Translations under genes and position numbers: made by a program
Shown here: in pieces, positions 62,538 to 64,000 of the stretch
How positions within the stretch are numbered: position 1 is the first letter of the stretch
Layout: each line of letters starts with the position of its first letter
Origin: Bosea sp. 29B
GTDB taxonomy: Bacteria > Pseudomonadota > Alphaproteobacteria > Rhizobiales > Beijerinckiaceae
Length of the DNA: 64,000 bases
Reading direction: 5' to 3'
Assembly (NCBI RefSeq): GCF_902506165.1
Contig: NZ_LR733817.1
Location: 2,325,408-2,389,407 of the forward strand
Notes under the pieces: model-generated
The model's database searches: none
The model's input: only the letters and a program-made list of their open reading frames with translations
What the model was told of the DNA's origin: nothing

Positions 62538-63476
62538 TCAGCGCGTGATCGCGTCGATCTCGGCGAGCTCCTCCGGGGTCAGCACCCAGTCCGCCGCCTT
62601 GACGTTGGCTGCAACCTGCTCCGGCTTCGTCGCACCGGCGATGACGCTGGAGACGACTGGCTGAGCCGCGAGCCAGGAGAAGGCGAGCTCCAGCAGCGTT
62701 TTTCCGCGTGCGTCGCAGAAGGCGGCGAGCTTCTCGGTCCTGGCCCAGTTCGTTTCGGTCAGCACCTCGCCGGCGCGCTGCGCCTCGCGGGTCATGCGCG
62801 CACCCACCGGCATCGGGGCGCCGCGCTGGTACTTGCCGGTGAGCAGGCCGTTGGCGAGCGGGAAATAGGGCAGAAGCCCCATGCCGAAATGGCTGATGGC
62901 CGGGATCAGCTCCTTCTCGGCGCCGCGCACCAGCAGGCTGTACTCGTCCTGGGCCGAAGCGAAGCCTTCAAGGCCGAGCGTCTTGGCCGTCCAATGTGCG
63001 TCGGCGACCTGCCAGGACGGCAAGTTCGAGCAGCCGATATAGCGGACCTTGCCCTGGCGGATCAGGTCGTCGAGGGCGCGCAGCGTTTCCTCGATCGGAG
63101 TCAGCGGGTCGGGCCGGTGCAACTGGTAGAGATCGATCCAGTCGGTCTTCATCCGCTTCAGCGAGGCCTCGACCGCCTCGATGATGTAGCGCCGCGAGCC
63201 GCCCTTCTTCACGCCCTCCTCGTCCATGTTCATGCCGAACTTGCTGGCGAGCACGATGTCCTTGCGGCGGGCGCCGAGCAGTTCGCCGAGCGCCAGCTCC
63301 GAACCGCCGCGATTGCCGTACATGTCGGCGGTGTCGAACAGGGTGATGCCCTGCTCGATCGCGGCGTCGACCACCTTGCGCGCCGCCTCGAGGTCGATCC
63401 GGCCGCCGAAATTGTTGCAGCCGAGGCCGACGAGCGAGACGCGCAGGCCGGAGCGGCCGAGATTGCGGAACTGCAT
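62538..63476 (-). CDS. Aldo/keto reductase
   Basis: This is a 312-residue TIM-barrel protein of the AKR superfamily: GLGCNNFGG near the start, LFDTADMYGNRGGSE with catalytic Asp and Tyr, VLASKFGM with catalytic Lys, DWIDLYQLHRPD with catalytic His, and the C-terminal NADPH segment SVIAGATKPEQVAANV. The tetrad Asp-Tyr-Lys-His is intact. It probably reduces aldehydes or ketones, and the physiological substrate is unknown. ATG 63476 has GGGGAAGGATG upstream. Confidence 0.93.
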   Translation of the reverse strand: MQFRNLGRSGLRVSLVGLGCNNFGGRIDLEAARKVVDAAIEQGITLFDTADMYGNRGGSELALGELLGARRKDIVLASKFGMNMDEEGVKKGGSRRYIIEAVEASLKRMKTDWIDLYQLHRPDPLTPIEETLRALDDLIRQGKVRYIGCSNLPSWQVADAHWTAKTLGLEGFASAQDEYSLLVRGAEKELIPAISHFGMGLLPYFPLANGLLTGKYQRGAPMPVGARMTREAQRAGEVLTETNWARTEKLAAFCDARGKTLLELAFSWLAAQPVVSSVIAGATKPEQVAANVKAADWVLTPEELAEIDAITR

Positions 63477-63596
63477 GGTGACATCCTTCCCCTTTGAGCG
63501 GAGCGCAAGGGAGCAGAGCTGAAAGCGGGAGACAATCGCACCTGTTGCAAGGCAGGCCCGCAATGGCTGAGCAGCCCGACCTCGTTAGCCCAAGCT

Positions 63597-64000
63597 TTAC
63601 AGCCAACCGGCCTTGCTGAGCACGTCACGGGCCAGCTCGGGCGGAGTGCGGCCGTCGGTATCGATTATGACGAAACCGTCCGGCGCCTCGCCTGCCATCC
63701 GGCTGGCCTGCCGCAACGAGCGTTCGATCTGGGCCTCACGCCCCGCGCCCGTCTCCCGGCGGTCGAGACGCTCGAGCAACGCCTCGTCGCCGGCGCGCAG
63801 CCGCACCACGGTGATGCGGGCGTCGGGAATGGCGGCGAGGATCCAGCTTTTGTCGAAACCGACATGCAGCATCACGCCCGACATGATCAAGCGGGTATGG
63901 CCGAGCGCGCGATAGGTGCCCCAGAGAGCGGCGAGATTGAGCTGGCTGAGGTCGCGGGCGCCGGGCGCAAGGGGAGCGAGTTCCTCCGCACCGGGCTTGG
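63597..64000 (-). CDS. P-loop-kinase-like protein, C-terminal part (5' end outside window)
   Basis: The frame is open to the right edge, with 133 codons inside the window. Visible motifs are TRLIMSGVMLHVG, ARITVVRLRAGDEALLERLDRRETGAGRE and FVIIDTDGRTPPELARDVL. The 'RL..RE.G..R' lid-like stretch and the final helix resemble small AAA/NMP-kinase-like P-loop proteins. The P-loop itself would be beyond the edge, so the family is uncertain. An internal TTG at 63890 should not be taken as the start, because the frame continues upstream with plausible coding sequence. Confidence 0.6.
   Translation of the reverse strand, partial: KPGAEELAPLAPGARDLSQLNLAALWGTYRALGHTRLIMSGVMLHVGFDKSWILAAIPDARITVVRLRAGDEALLERLDRRETGAGREAQIERSLRQASRMAGEAPDGFVIIDTDGRTPPELARDVLSKAGWL

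Overview
The window looks like chromosomal DNA of a high-GC alphaproteobacterium of the order Hyphomicrobiales (Rhizobiales), plausibly Bosea or a close relative. The supporting genes are a PhyR-NepR-EcfG general stress response locus, alphaproteobacterial-type AddA/AddB, an FYDLN-acid (TIGR02300) protein next to cmk, several HWE/HisKA_2 kinases, and the intergenic palindromes common in this order. The genus is an impression, not a demonstration. There are no rRNA genes, no CRISPR array, and no transposase, integrase or phage genes that I can see.

0-9 kb is a stress-response island. A membrane kinase with a degenerate ATPase domain, ecfG, nepR and phyR are followed by an extensin-like protein, a DUF992 protein, a single-domain response regulator, a CHASE3 kinase, and a two-gene envelope operon ending in a DUF883-like protein. 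Five matches to the EcfG promoter (GGAAC, 16-17 bases, CGTT) sit in intergenic positions, each pointing at the next gene. One of them leads to a 23-codon membrane peptide gene.

9-20 kb is mostly housekeeping: polA, an iodotyrosine-deiodinase-like nitroreductase, a murU-like nucleotidyltransferase, and addB-addA. 20-29.4 kb is accessory metabolism: ridA; a TetR regulator divergent from an operon of cyclase, BKACE (DUF849), SMP-30 lactonase and an orphan amino-acid-type binding protein; and a flavin monooxygenase with an SsuABC-like transporter, probably for sulfur or related compounds.

30-44 kb is again mainly core: tRNA-Ala(GGC), the FYDLN-acid protein, cmk, a DUF1194 protein, two transporters, a DUF2867 protein, a class II amidotransferase, hrpB, a PBP1A, a DoxX protein and trxA. 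43.9-49.7 kb holds an M20 amidohydrolase divergent from a sugar-type ABC transporter with a Gfo/Idh/MocA oxidoreductase.

49.7-57.2 kb is the most unusual part. A MarR regulator is followed by two divergent operons that share palindromic operators with the core TTGTAYRCAA or TTCGTATACGAA. One operon encodes a NadC-type phosphoribosyltransferase and a fusion of ribose 1,5-bisphosphokinase (PhnN) to an AMP-phosphorylase-type enzyme. The other encodes a 6-hydroxynicotinate-reductase-like protein, a UPF0280 protein and two tandem DUF1185 proteins. I infer a pyridine-ring pathway in which PRPP is recycled: phosphoribosylation and decarboxylation of a quinolinate-like acid, phosphorolysis of the mononucleotide, then regeneration of PRPP. 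This is a hypothesis.

The window ends with a lower-GC orphan gene, a D-xylose-type XylFHG transporter, a secreted ClpP-fold protein, an aldo/keto reductase and the C-terminal part of a P-loop-kinase-like protein.
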